This document shows, in pieces, positions 1 through 8,519 of a stretch of DNA of 64,000 nucleotides (the stretch's first letter is position 1; the number at the start of each line of letters is the position of its first letter). Below the pieces are notes generated by a model. It saw only the letters and a list, made by a program, of their open reading frames with translations. It ran no database searches and was not told where the DNA came from. Made by a program: the position numbers and the translations under genes. Source of the stretch: Foliimonas ilicis (GTDB taxonomy: Bacteria; Pseudomonadota; Alphaproteobacteria; Rhizobiales; Rhizobiaceae); the NCBI RefSeq assembly GCF_039939195.1, contig NZ_JBDUUH010000010.1, positions 1 through 64,000 of the forward strand, read 5' to 3'.

Positions 1-1
1 G

Positions 2-865
2 TTCGTCGGGCTAGGCTCAATGGGCCTGCCTATGGCCGGAAATCTGGTCAAAGCAGGTCATGACGTGCGCGGTATCGACATGCGGGCCGAGGCGATGGAG
101 GCACTGGCGGCATCTGGAGGAACCAGATCCGGCAGTGCGGCTGCCGCCTGTGATGGCGCAGATATGCTCATCCTGATGGTGGTCAATGCCGGGCAGGCGC
201 GCTCTGTGCTGATCGAAGCGGGAGCGCTGGATGCATTGCCGCAAGGTGCCCACATCTGCCTCATGGCCACTTGCCCGCCGGATGAAGTGATCAAGCTGGC
301 GGCGGAAGTCGAGGCATCCGGCAAAATCCTTGTCGATTGCCCGGTTTCCGGGGGTGTGGTCGGCGCGAAAGCGGCCGCCCTGACCATCATGGTGGGTGCG
401 CCCGACGAGGCCTACAAAGCGGTCGCGCCCATCCTTAGGCTGATGGGCGACAAGCTCTACCATTGCGGACCGCAGCAAGGTCAGGGCGCAGTCGTCAAGG
501 CCATCAACCAGCTTCTCTGCGGTGTGCATCTGGCTGTTGCGGGCGAAGCTTTGTCACTTGGACAGAAGGCGGGCGTCGATACGGCAACCCTGCTGGAAAT
601 CGTATCGGGATCGGCCGCTTCGAGCTGGATGCTGAAGGACCGCGGAGCACGGATGCTCATGGAAAAACCGCCCGTGACGAGCGCTGTCGATATTTTCGTC
701 AAGGATCTCGGTATCGCTCTGGCTGCGGGACGCTCAGTCAGCATGTCTCTGCCGCTTGCCGCGATCGCCCATCAGATGTTTCTGGCGGAAAGCGGCAGTG
801 GCAACGGCCTGGCAGATGACAGTCAGGTCATAGAAGTATATCGGCGCCTGAACGGCATCTCTTGA
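2..865 (+). CDS. NAD(P)-dependent beta-hydroxyacid dehydrogenase (5' partial)
   Basis: Member of the 3-hydroxyisobutyrate/L-threonate dehydrogenase family, which oxidises beta-hydroxyacids with NAD(P)+ in the cytoplasm. The reading frame is already open at base 2 and the first visible residues, FVGLGSMGLPMAG, are the N-terminal Rossmann nucleotide-binding loop. The true start therefore lies a few codons upstream of the window, and the ATG at 20 is inside the motif. The substrate-binding block CPVSGGVVGA and the catalytic-lysine block VVKAINQLL (Lys near visible residue 166) are present. The visible 287 residues are close to full family length. A LysR gene follows 88 bases downstream on the same strand. 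Exact substrate is unknown; sugar-acid use would fit the rest of the window. Confidence 0.85.
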   Translation, partial: FVGLGSMGLPMAGNLVKAGHDVRGIDMRAEAMEALAASGGTRSGSAAAACDGADMLILMVVNAGQARSVLIEAGALDALPQGAHICLMATCPPDEVIKLAAEVEASGKILVDCPVSGGVVGAKAAALTIMVGAPDEAYKAVAPILRLMGDKLYHCGPQQGQGAVVKAINQLLCGVHLAVAGEALSLGQKAGVDTATLLEIVSGSAASSWMLKDRGARMLMEKPPVTSAVDIFVKDLGIALAAGRSVSMSLPLAAIAHQMFLAESGSGNGLADDSQVIEVYRRLNGIS

Positions 866-943
866 CACAAGCAGCGTGCGGGCCGCATTGACGAAGGCTC
901 GCGCGCTCGTTCTTCCATCAAGGAGTGCTCGAAACTCCGGACT

Positions 944-948
944 GGAGG
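944..948 (+). promoter_or_regulatory. Shine-Dalgarno that decides a TTG start
   Basis: GGAGG lies five bases before a TTG codon at 954. The residues from that TTG (LPINPNLNSLAYFEAVAR) match the usual N-terminus of GcvA-type LysR regulators. A GTG at 876 would add 26 residues of no recognisable character and lacks a comparable ribosome-binding site. Confidence 0.6.
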
Positions 949-953
949 CAGGC

Positions 954-1928
954 TTGCCGATCAACCCAAATCTAAATTCACTGGCCTATTTCGAGGCGGT
1001 GGCGCGAACCGGCCGGGTTTCTCTTGCCGCGGCTGAGCTGGGGGTTTCGGCAGCAGCCGTCAGCCAGCAATTGAAGCAGCTCGAAGAACAATGGGGCGTG
1101 CTGCTTTTCCGCCGCAAGGACCGGCGCCTCAGCCTGACCATCGACGGCGAAATGCTGTTCCAGACAACGACGACCGCTTTCCGCATGATCCGCGGCGCCC
1201 GCTCGGCGGTCTTGCGTCAGGGCAATAACCGGCAATTGAACCTTCGCTGCAGCCCAAGCTTCGCAGTACGCTGGCTTACGCCGCGCCTCAAAGGTTTCCT
1301 CGATGCAAACCCGGAATGGGGCGTGCGGGTCGATGCAACACCGGAATTCTCCGATTTCGATACGGAGGTGATGGATCTCGACCTGCGATACGGTTCAGGC
1401 GCATGGGAACGGCTTCATACCGAATGCATCATCAACGATTTCGTCCTGCCCATGTGCAGTCCCGAATACCGCGACCGGTTGCGTGCAGTTAACGACGATC
1501 CCGCTCTCCTGTTTTCCCAGGCCCGGCTTATCCATTCCGTGAAGACGCTTTACCAATGGGATGTCTGGCTGGTGGTTCACGGCATCGATCCGCCCACCGA
1601 GCAGGCTCCGCTGCGCTTCGATCGCTCATCGATGGCGATCCAGCTTGCACGCGACGGCGCTGGCATCGTGCTGGATTCGGCAACTCTGGCGCAGGAAGAC
1701 CTTGAGCGCGGCACTCTCGTCCCGCTCTCCACCGCATTCGACGTCGTGGAATTCCCTGCCTACTGGGCCGTCTGCCCTACCCGTCACACCAATCGACGTA
1801 CGGTTCGATTGTTCACGGACTGGATACGTGCGGAAAGCAAGGAATTCGACAAGTCCGCCCGGGCGCTTCTCAAGAAGCTCGGATGCCGGCTTCGCATCGC
1901 GCGCGAAGAAGAGCCCAGCCTTCGCTAA
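954..1928 (+). CDS. LysR-family transcriptional regulator (GcvA-like)
   Basis: DNA-binding regulator of 324 residues when started at the TTG at 954. Residues about 8-66 form the winged helix-turn-helix (LAAAELGVSAAAVSQQLKQLE), and the rest is a LysR substrate-binding domain. The GcvA-like style shows in the RWLTPRLKGF segment and in the acidic DLDLRYGSG segment. It follows the dehydrogenase gene on the same strand and converges with the oligopeptide importer operon, only 21 bases away. Its likely targets are the upstream dehydrogenase operon, mostly outside the window. The start is non-ATG; the GTG at 876 is the alternative. Confidence 0.82.
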   Translation: MPINPNLNSLAYFEAVARTGRVSLAAAELGVSAAAVSQQLKQLEEQWGVLLFRRKDRRLSLTIDGEMLFQTTTTAFRMIRGARSAVLRQGNNRQLNLRCSPSFAVRWLTPRLKGFLDANPEWGVRVDATPEFSDFDTEVMDLDLRYGSGAWERLHTECIINDFVLPMCSPEYRDRLRAVNDDPALLFSQARLIHSVKTLYQWDVWLVVHGIDPPTEQAPLRFDRSSMAIQLARDGAGIVLDSATLAQEDLERGTLVPLSTAFDVVEFPAYWAVCPTRHTNRRTVRLFTDWIRAESKEFDKSARALLKKLGCRLRIAREEEPSLR

Positions 1929-1949
1929 GGCTCTCCACGATACGCGTTT

Positions 1950-3758
1950 TCAATCTGGAAGCTGGTAAAAATGATCCGCTCCAAGCTTCTCATACCGGCG
2001 CTTTGGCGGAACGAAATCTGCTGGCCGGTAGGGGCTTTTGATCTCGTCGTTGGAAATCCGCCGGATCTGACGCCGCTTGGGGTCGGCGATCGGAACCGCT
2101 GACATCAGGCGCTTCGTGTACTCATGCTGCGGATTTTCGAATACGGCATTACGCGGTCCGATCTCGACGATTTCGCCCAGATACATGACTGCAACGCGGT
2201 GGCTTATCCTTTCGACGACTGCCATGTCGTGCGAAATGAAGAGATAGGCGAGGCCATATTTCTCCTGCAAATCCAGCATCAGATTGATGACCTGCGCTTT
2301 GACGGAAACATCGAGAGCGGAGACAGATTCGTCGGCCACGATCAACTTCGGCTGCAAGGCAAGCGCACGCGCGATACAGACACGCTGACGCTGCCCGCCG
2401 GAGAACTCATGCGGAAAGCGGCTCGCCATCGATGCCGACAACCCGACCCGCTCGAGAAGGTCGCCAACGCGCTTCTTCGCCTCCGCTCTGGTGGCAAGAC
2501 CATGCGATACGATAGGCTCAGCGATCGCAGAACCAATCCGAATGCGCGGGTTCAGGCTTTCGAACGGATCCTGAAAGATCATCTGCGCTTCACGACGAAT
2601 GCCGGCAAGGCTTGATTTGCTGGCGCCGACAACGTCCTTTCCATCAATTCGAATCTGACCTTTGGTTGGATCGGTCAGGCGGATGATGGAACGGCCGGTG
2701 GTGGATTTTCCGCAACCGGATTCGCCGACAAGCGACAGTGTTTCGCCCTCACGCAGATCGAGCGAAATGTCTTCGACAGCGTGAATGCGGCCTACTGTTT
2801 TGCGCAAAAAGCCCTTCTTTATGTCAAAACGCGTGACGAGATGATCCACTTTGAGGATAGGCTCTGCATCGATTTTGACGGTATCGGCAGTCGGCTTGAC
2901 CGGCTCTGCCATGCCCGTTTTCAAATCGACAATCGGGAAACGCAGAGGCTTGTTCGTACCGGTCATCGAGCCAAGCTGCGGAACAGCGGAAAGAAGTGCG
3001 CGCGTGTAGGGATGATTTGCCGAGGCAAAAATGTCTTCGGTCGTGCCTGTTTCGACCGCCTCGCCCTTGTACATGACGACGGTTCGATCGGAGATTTCGG
3101 CCACCACGCCCATATCGTGCGTGATGAAAAGGACCGACATTCCCTCCTCTTCCTGAAGGGTCTTTATCAGTTCAAGAATCTGCGCCTGAATCGTGACGTC
3201 GAGCGCCGTGGTCGGCTCGTCAGCGATCAACAGTTTCGGGTCGCACGCAAGCGCGATTGCGATGACGACGCGCTGACGCATGCCACCGGAAAAGCTCATA
3301 GGATATTCGTGGAGCCGCGACCTGGCGGAGGGTATCCTGACCTTCTCCAAAAGCCGAACAGCTTCGGCCTCTGCTTGCGATTGAGACATGCCGCGATGCT
3401 GTCTCAGAACTTCGGTGATCTGTTTCCCGATGGTCAGAACCGGATTGAGACTCGTCATCGGCTCCTGAAAGATCATACCGATGCGATTGCCGCGTACCTT
3501 CTGCATCGCATCCAGCGGCAGGTCGAGCAGGTTGCGGCCTTCGAACTCGATTTTACCGGTAACGCGCGAATTCGCCGGAGACAGAAGGCGCATGATGGAC
3601 ATTGCCGTCACGCTTTTCCCGGAGCCGGACTCACCGACCACGGCGACCGTTTCTTTGGGGCCGATGTCGAAGCTGACATCGCGCACCACATTCATCCACT
3701 CGCCGTTGACGCGGAACGACGTGTTCAGTTTTGAAATGGAAAGTATCGGCTCAACCAT
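1950..3758 (-). CDS. Oligopeptide-type ABC importer, fused dual ATPase (DppD-DppF)
   Basis: Cytoplasmic ATP-hydrolysing subunit of 602 residues in which DppD-like and DppF-like ATPases are fused, as in GsiA-type proteins. The first half has Walker A GESGSGKS, signature FSGGMRQR and Walker B LLIADEP. The second half has GESGCGKS, FSGGQRQR and LIVADES. Each half ends with the oligopeptide-type C-terminal extension (HPYTRALLSAVP and HEYTKRLMSAVP). It is the last gene of the minus-strand operon that starts at 10070, four bases after the permease gene. Substrate is not evident from sequence; the neighbouring nucleoside hydrolases suggest a nucleoside-containing ligand. Confidence 0.92.
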   Translation of the reverse strand: MVEPILSISKLNTSFRVNGEWMNVVRDVSFDIGPKETVAVVGESGSGKSVTAMSIMRLLSPANSRVTGKIEFEGRNLLDLPLDAMQKVRGNRIGMIFQEPMTSLNPVLTIGKQITEVLRQHRGMSQSQAEAEAVRLLEKVRIPSARSRLHEYPMSFSGGMRQRVVIAIALACDPKLLIADEPTTALDVTIQAQILELIKTLQEEEGMSVLFITHDMGVVAEISDRTVVMYKGEAVETGTTEDIFASANHPYTRALLSAVPQLGSMTGTNKPLRFPIVDLKTGMAEPVKPTADTVKIDAEPILKVDHLVTRFDIKKGFLRKTVGRIHAVEDISLDLREGETLSLVGESGCGKSTTGRSIIRLTDPTKGQIRIDGKDVVGASKSSLAGIRREAQMIFQDPFESLNPRIRIGSAIAEPIVSHGLATRAEAKKRVGDLLERVGLSASMASRFPHEFSGGQRQRVCIARALALQPKLIVADESVSALDVSVKAQVINLMLDLQEKYGLAYLFISHDMAVVERISHRVAVMYLGEIVEIGPRNAVFENPQHEYTKRLMSAVPIADPKRRQIRRISNDEIKSPYRPADFVPPKRRYEKLGADHFYQLPD

Positions 3759-3762
3759 CGGA

Positions 3763-4692
3763 TCAGCCCTCCCTTCTCGGGTTCAGAATATCGCGAAGGG
3801 AATCGCCGATGAGATTGATGGAAACGATCAGCAACAGAAGCGCGAGACCCGGAAAGAAGCTGATCCAGTAGCTGCCGGACAGGAGATATTCGAAGCCGTT
3901 GGAAATCAGGAGGCCAAGCGAGGGCTCGGTTACCGGCAGCCCTATGCCGAGAAACGAGAGAGTCGCTTCGAGCATGATCGCATAGGCCACGCGCATGGTC
4001 GCAACGACGATCAGCGGCGGCATGCAGTTGGGCAGGATATGCCGGAACAGAATGCGGCGATCAGGAAGTGCCATCGAACGGGCGGCATCCACATAAGCGC
4101 GTTTGCGCTCGATAAGTGCCGATCCGCGTATGGTTCGCGCGTAATAGGCCCATTGCGTGACGACCAGAGCGAGAATGATCTTGTCTACGCCTTGCCCAAG
4201 AATGGCGAGAAAAATCAGCGCAATGAGGATCGCCGGGAAGCTGAGCTGGATATCGACGATGCGCATCAAGATGGAGTCGACGCGATTGCTGGAATAGGCG
4301 CTGATCAGCCCGACTGACGCGCCGATGACAAGCGCAATTGCGGCACTCGACAAGCCGACGAGAATGCTGGTGCGCAGCCCATAAAGAATGGCGCTCAGCA
4401 AGTCCCGCCCCTGATCGTCCGTCCCCATCAGATAGACCAGGCCGTTCATGCTCTCGGAGCCCGGCGGCAAACGGTTGTCCATGATGTCGAGTTGCGCGAG
4501 ATCGTAGGGGTTCTGAGGCGCGATCAACGGCGCGAAGATGGCTGCCAGAATGAGGATCGAAACCACGATTATCCCAATTAGTGCCAGACGGTCGCGCAGA
4601 AGTGCGCCGAGCGCTGCCCGGAAAGGCGACTGCGACGGTGGCTGCTGACCGGTATCGCGCGTGTGAACCGATGTGCTTTCCTGGCTCATCAT
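3763..4692 (-). CDS. Oligopeptide-type ABC importer permease (DppC-like)
   Basis: Inner-membrane permease of 309 residues with the DppC layout: a short cytoplasmic N-terminus, a first membrane helix around residues 35-55 (LALIGIIVVSILILAAIF), then a BPD_transp_1 core. The ATPase-docking EAA loop is ARSMALPDRRILFRHILPN. ATG-TGA overlap with the upstream permease stop at 4689-4691 implies translational coupling. Two consecutive ATG codons (4692, 4689) are possible starts. It pairs with the DppB-like gene to form the translocation pore of this importer. Confidence 0.92.
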   Translation of the reverse strand: MMSQESTSVHTRDTGQQPPSQSPFRAALGALLRDRLALIGIIVVSILILAAIFAPLIAPQNPYDLAQLDIMDNRLPPGSESMNGLVYLMGTDDQGRDLLSAILYGLRTSILVGLSSAAIALVIGASVGLISAYSSNRVDSILMRIVDIQLSFPAILIALIFLAILGQGVDKIILALVVTQWAYYARTIRGSALIERKRAYVDAARSMALPDRRILFRHILPNCMPPLIVVATMRVAYAIMLEATLSFLGIGLPVTEPSLGLLISNGFEYLLSGSYWISFFPGLALLLLIVSINLIGDSLRDILNPRREG

Positions 4693-5663
4693 GAGTTCCC
4701 TTCAAGGCGTACGCGGGGATCGACGACCGAGTAAAGAATATCGACCAGCAGGTTGATGAGGCTGAACATCACGACGGTAATCATCAGATAAGCCAGGATA
4801 ACAGGCCGATCCAAAACGCTGATCGCATCGATGATGAGCTTGCCCATTCCGGGCCACGCGAAGATGGTTTCAGTGACAACCGCGAAGGCAATCAGCGAAC
4901 CGAGCTCCAGTCCGATAACCGTGATCAGAGGGATCAGCGTGTTCTTCAGTACGTGGACAAGGACAATGCGGCTTTCAGGAAGGCCCTTGGCGCGCGCAAA
5001 ACGAACGAAGTCGAGTTGCATCGTCTCCATGACGCCCGCCCGCGTTAGCCGTATGACCAATGAAATCTTGAAAAGTGCGAGGTTAAACGCGGGCAAAATC
5101 AAATGTGACAGCCCGTCGAGCGTTAGAAAACTCACAGGAATGCCCAATATCGGCACCGTTTCGCCACGCCCCGACGCAGGTAGCCAGCCTAACTGAACGC
5201 TGAAGACCATGATCATGACCAGCCCGATCCAGAAGGTCGGCAGGCTGAAGCCAAGGATCGAAAAGGTCATGATGGATTTTGAAATCCAGCCATTCGGGCG
5301 CAGCCCTGCATAAACGCCGAGCGGTATTCCGACGACCAGCGCCATAAACAGCGCCACGAATGCCAATTCCAGCGTCGCGGGCATGCGGTTCATGATGAGT
5401 GTGAGGGCAGGCTGATTGAAGACGAATGAGTTTCCGAGATCGCCGGAAAGCGCGCGTGACAGAAACAGCCAGTATTGTTCCCAAACCGGTTTATCGAGGC
5501 CGAACGACTGAATGACTTCCATTCGCTCCGCAGGCGTTGCCGTCGAGCTGAGAAGGACATCGACCGGATTGCCAACCAGATAGAGGCCGACAAAAACCAG
5601 AACGGACATGACGAAAAGCGTCAGCACCGTCTGCAGCGATCTGCTTAGCAGGTAACTTGACAT
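4689..5663 (-). CDS. Oligopeptide-type ABC importer permease (DppB-like)
   Basis: Inner-membrane permease of 324 residues. It begins with the DppB-type N-terminus SSYLLSRSLQTVLTLFVMS and has the EAA loop RFARAKGLPESRIVLVHVLKN. The ATG at 5663 is preferred over an upstream in-frame codon because GGAGGAT sits just upstream of it. The ribosome-binding site lies inside the last codons of the nucleoside hydrolase gene, whose stop is one base before this ATG. That arrangement ties importer translation to the hydrolase genes. Confidence 0.92.
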   Translation of the reverse strand: MSSYLLSRSLQTVLTLFVMSVLVFVGLYLVGNPVDVLLSSTATPAERMEVIQSFGLDKPVWEQYWLFLSRALSGDLGNSFVFNQPALTLIMNRMPATLELAFVALFMALVVGIPLGVYAGLRPNGWISKSIMTFSILGFSLPTFWIGLVMIMVFSVQLGWLPASGRGETVPILGIPVSFLTLDGLSHLILPAFNLALFKISLVIRLTRAGVMETMQLDFVRFARAKGLPESRIVLVHVLKNTLIPLITVIGLELGSLIAFAVVTETIFAWPGMGKLIIDAISVLDRPVILAYLMITVVMFSLINLLVDILYSVVDPRVRLEGNS

Positions 5664-5664
5664 A

Positions 5665-6639
5665 TCATCCTCCCAGCGATTTTGACGCATCGGCAGACTG
5701 GCCGTACGTGCTTATTCGCTCGATCATCAGATTTATGAACCCGGCTTCATCGACATCGGAGATGACGAGTGAGTTCGCCGGGCGATCTGTTTTCTTGTAA
5801 AAGTCGGCATAGCTGTAACCAGCCGTCCTGCCGGTGACCTGCACGCCCACTGCGGCGGTTCGCCCGGAAAACAGCTCAGGTTTTAGAAGCCATGCGATTG
5901 TCGTCGCATCGTGCAAGGGGCCGCCGGGCCGGCCGAACCTAGTTTCATCGCTGCGGTCAAACGCGAATAACAGATTTGCAAGGCCACGTCCGGCGTCCCC
6001 GCCAAGATCATGAAATTGTTGGAAATGCTCTCTGGTGAACAGAGCCTGGAAGGTCATGTCGAGCGGCATAACGACAACAGGCACGCCGGACCCATAGACG
6101 ATTTCGGCAGCATGCGGGTCGGCGTAGATGTTGAACTCCGCCCAAGGCGTACGGTGGCCCAACGCCGTAAAGGCACCGCCCATCGATACGATCCGTTCGA
6201 TGCCGCGCGCGACATCGGGATGCTGGATCAAAGCCAAGGCGATATTGGTCAACGGCCCGATCGCGCAGATCGTAATCGGATCGTTTGCCAGTGCAGCTTC
6301 TCGCGCGGTGCGAATGAGAAAATCGACTGCATGCTCGTCCGATGGCTTGATATCGGTCGGCCTCACGAGCTGGTCGCTGAACGCGCCGATACGCGCATAT
6401 TTGCCGAATACCTGCTCGCGCACCAAAGGACCGGGAGCGCCTGCGAAAATTTCGACATCCGTGCGGCCCGACATCCCGACAATCTTGCAAGCGTTGGCCA
6501 GCGTGTCTTCGAGAGGGACATTGCCACCCACCACGGAAATGCCGAGCACCTCTATTTCAGGCGAGGCCAGCGCCAGAAGAATGGCAGCCGCGTCATCGAC
6601 GCCCGGATCGGTATCGATGATGATCCTGTGCTTTTTCAT
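5665..6639 (-). CDS. Nucleoside hydrolase (inosine-uridine-preferring family), copy 1
   Basis: Cytoplasmic N-ribohydrolase of 324 residues that would split a nucleoside into ribose and free base. The calcium-binding signature IIIDTDPGVDDAAAI is at residues 6-20, and the late catalytic-loop block GGPLHDATTIAWL is present. It overlaps the next hydrolase gene by ATGA (6636-6639). Two adjacent hydrolases inside an importer operon are unusual; they may split substrate range, for example purine versus pyrimidine or modified bases. Family assignment is firm; base preference cannot be read from the sequence. Confidence 0.93.
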   Translation of the reverse strand: MKKHRIIIDTDPGVDDAAAILLALASPEIEVLGISVVGGNVPLEDTLANACKIVGMSGRTDVEIFAGAPGPLVREQVFGKYARIGAFSDQLVRPTDIKPSDEHAVDFLIRTAREAALANDPITICAIGPLTNIALALIQHPDVARGIERIVSMGGAFTALGHRTPWAEFNIYADPHAAEIVYGSGVPVVVMPLDMTFQALFTREHFQQFHDLGGDAGRGLANLLFAFDRSDETRFGRPGGPLHDATTIAWLLKPELFSGRTAAVGVQVTGRTAGYSYADFYKKTDRPANSLVISDVDEAGFINLMIERISTYGQSADASKSLGG

Positions 6640-7595
6640 ACGGCGGCTTCCAGTGCGTAACGCGACAACCGATCCAGAAACAAATCGATAACGCCTTGAG
6701 CATCAACCTTGGTGACGATCTCGGCATTGGGCTCCAGACCACTTTTGCCGTACCAGTCGGCGATGGTCTGGCCCATGCAAAGTTCGCTTTCGTGCTCGAC
6801 GAAAATTCGCGCCTTCTGTGTTTCGAAAAGCTCAGGCGCCAGCAGATAGGCGACCACCAGAGGATCGTGAAGCGGACCGCCGCGCGACCCGTAGCGGGCG
6901 ACGTCGTTGCGATCCCAGAAGGCCATGAGCTCGGAGAGTGTTTGGGAAATTCTGCCGCTGGCCGCAGCGAACTTTGCAACATGCTCAGGCTTGAGAATGA
7001 CCTGATGCGTCGCATCCAATGACAACGCGACAATCGGAATGCCGCTCGAAAACACGATATGCGCAGCATGCGGATCGGCCAGAATGTTGAATTCGGAGGT
7101 CATGGTGCGGTTTCCCGCTTCCCGATAGGCACCGCCCATCATGACCACACGCTCGATGCCGTCTGCGATCGACGGCTTCATGCGCAAGGCAACGCCGAGA
7201 TTGGTCATCGGCCCAAGGCAGCAAATGGTAATTTTGCGACCTGCCGACGCCGCAGCCTTCAGGCTTGCGATTAGGAATTCGACCGCCGAAGGAACTTCCA
7301 CCGTCTTGGCAGGCTCCGGCAGAACCGTGTTTCCCAAGCCCGTTTTACCATGAAACTGGCCATAGATCGGCTCGCGGAAAAGCGGGCGAAAACATCCTGC
7401 ATAAACGGGAATATCCGTACGATTGCCAAGTTCGCACACTTGGAGCGTGTTTTTCAAAACACGATCGAGCGGCTGATTTCCGCACACAGGTGTAATGCCC
7501 AGTATTTTGAGTTCCGGAGAGACGAACGCCGTAAGCAGGGCGATCGTGTCGTCGATGCCGGGATCGCAATCTATGATGATCGGAATTGCAGTCAT
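6636..7595 (-). CDS. Nucleoside hydrolase (inosine-uridine-preferring family), copy 2
   Basis: Second N-ribohydrolase, 319 residues, with the metal site IIIDCDPGIDDTIALL at residues 6-21 and the block GGPLHDPLVVAYLL near residue 230. It is clearly a divergent paralogue of its neighbour rather than a recent copy: identity is confined to motif blocks and both active-site signatures are intact. It lies between the DapA-like lyase gene and the first hydrolase, within the same operon. Its substrate may differ from that of copy 1. Confidence 0.93.
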   Translation of the reverse strand: MTAIPIIIDCDPGIDDTIALLTAFVSPELKILGITPVCGNQPLDRVLKNTLQVCELGNRTDIPVYAGCFRPLFREPIYGQFHGKTGLGNTVLPEPAKTVEVPSAVEFLIASLKAAASAGRKITICCLGPMTNLGVALRMKPSIADGIERVVMMGGAYREAGNRTMTSEFNILADPHAAHIVFSSGIPIVALSLDATHQVILKPEHVAKFAAASGRISQTLSELMAFWDRNDVARYGSRGGPLHDPLVVAYLLAPELFETQKARIFVEHESELCMGQTIADWYGKSGLEPNAEIVTKVDAQGVIDLFLDRLSRYALEAAV

Positions 7596-7630
7596 TGGGT
7601 ACTTTCGTGCGTTCAGTTGCCCAGCGCCCT

Positions 7631-8512
7631 TTAAAGAGCGCCTACCCCGCGCAGCACTTCGGCTATTTCCGACCGTGCGTTTTCATCCAGAGAGCGTTGC
7701 GGAGCGATAGGGTCGCCGACGGCAAAGCCCTGTAGGTCGAGAGCGGTCTTGATGCAGGCGGCAATCGAGTATTTCGCGAAGATTTCGTTCACGCGCCAAA
7801 GCGGCCGCTGCAGTTCCATCGCGCGCGACCAGTCACCGGCCTTGGCAGCCTCATAGAGCGCAATGCTCTGCCGCGGCACTATGCATGCGGGGCCAGCCAT
7901 CCAACCCACGCCGCCTATCATCATCACGCAAACCGGGATGTGCGCGGAAGCTGCAAAGACTTCGAGACGACCGCGCGTGCGTTCGATGATGGATAGAAGG
8001 CGTCCCGTATTGGTCGACGCGTCCTTGATATAGCGGATGTTTTCGACATTGCTCAGCCGTTCGATGACCGGCAGCGTCAAATCCGAACGCTGGAATTGCG
8101 GGTTCGTGTAGATAACGACAGGGCGTCCCTTTGCAGCCTTCGCAATCGCCGTGAAATAAGCTTCGACGCCATCGTCCCCGACCGGGAAATAGGCTTCGAG
8201 GATCGCCAATATCCCGTCTGCGCCCGCAGCAACCATATGCTCGGTCTGGGCAACCGCATCCGGGATGCTTGTCGATGCAACGCCCGCAATGACCGGCACG
8301 CGGCCGCGATTGGCCGCCAGAACCGTCTCAACAACTCTGTAGCGCTGTTGGTGCGTCAGATAGGCGAACTCGCCTGTGCTCCCCAGCGGCGCAAGCCCAT
8401 GAACACCGGATGCGATCAGATGCTCGACAAGGTCGGTGAGAACGCCATCCATGATCTCACCTGTCGGACCGACAGGTGAGACGAGATAGGGAAATACTCC
8501 GCTGAAGGACAT
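7631..8512 (-). CDS. Dihydrodipicolinate synthase/N-acetylneuraminate lyase family protein
   Basis: Class I aldolase or lyase of about 293 residues with a TIM-barrel fold. Visible family marks are the GSTGEFAYL loop, the tyrosine of VVIYTNPQ and the Schiff-base lysine in RYIKDAST. The start at 8512 (MSFSGVFPYLVSPV) is chosen because an upstream in-frame start would run deep into the preceding gene. It begins seven bases after the binding-protein stop. In such catabolic operons family members usually cleave or dehydrate a 2-keto acid, so biosynthetic DapA activity is unlikely. The true substrate is unknown. Confidence 0.88.
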   Translation of the reverse strand: MSFSGVFPYLVSPVGPTGEIMDGVLTDLVEHLIASGVHGLAPLGSTGEFAYLTHQQRYRVVETVLAANRGRVPVIAGVASTSIPDAVAQTEHMVAAGADGILAILEAYFPVGDDGVEAYFTAIAKAAKGRPVVIYTNPQFQRSDLTLPVIERLSNVENIRYIKDASTNTGRLLSIIERTRGRLEVFAASAHIPVCVMMIGGVGWMAGPACIVPRQSIALYEAAKAGDWSRAMELQRPLWRVNEIFAKYSIAACIKTALDLQGFAVGDPIAPQRSLDENARSEIAEVLRGVGAL

Positions 8513-8519
8513 TACGAAC

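Noticed and set aside
2781..3734. Open frame of 317 codons on the plus strand
   Set aside because: It lies antisense within the dual ATPase gene and shows Arg/His/Asp-rich shadow composition.
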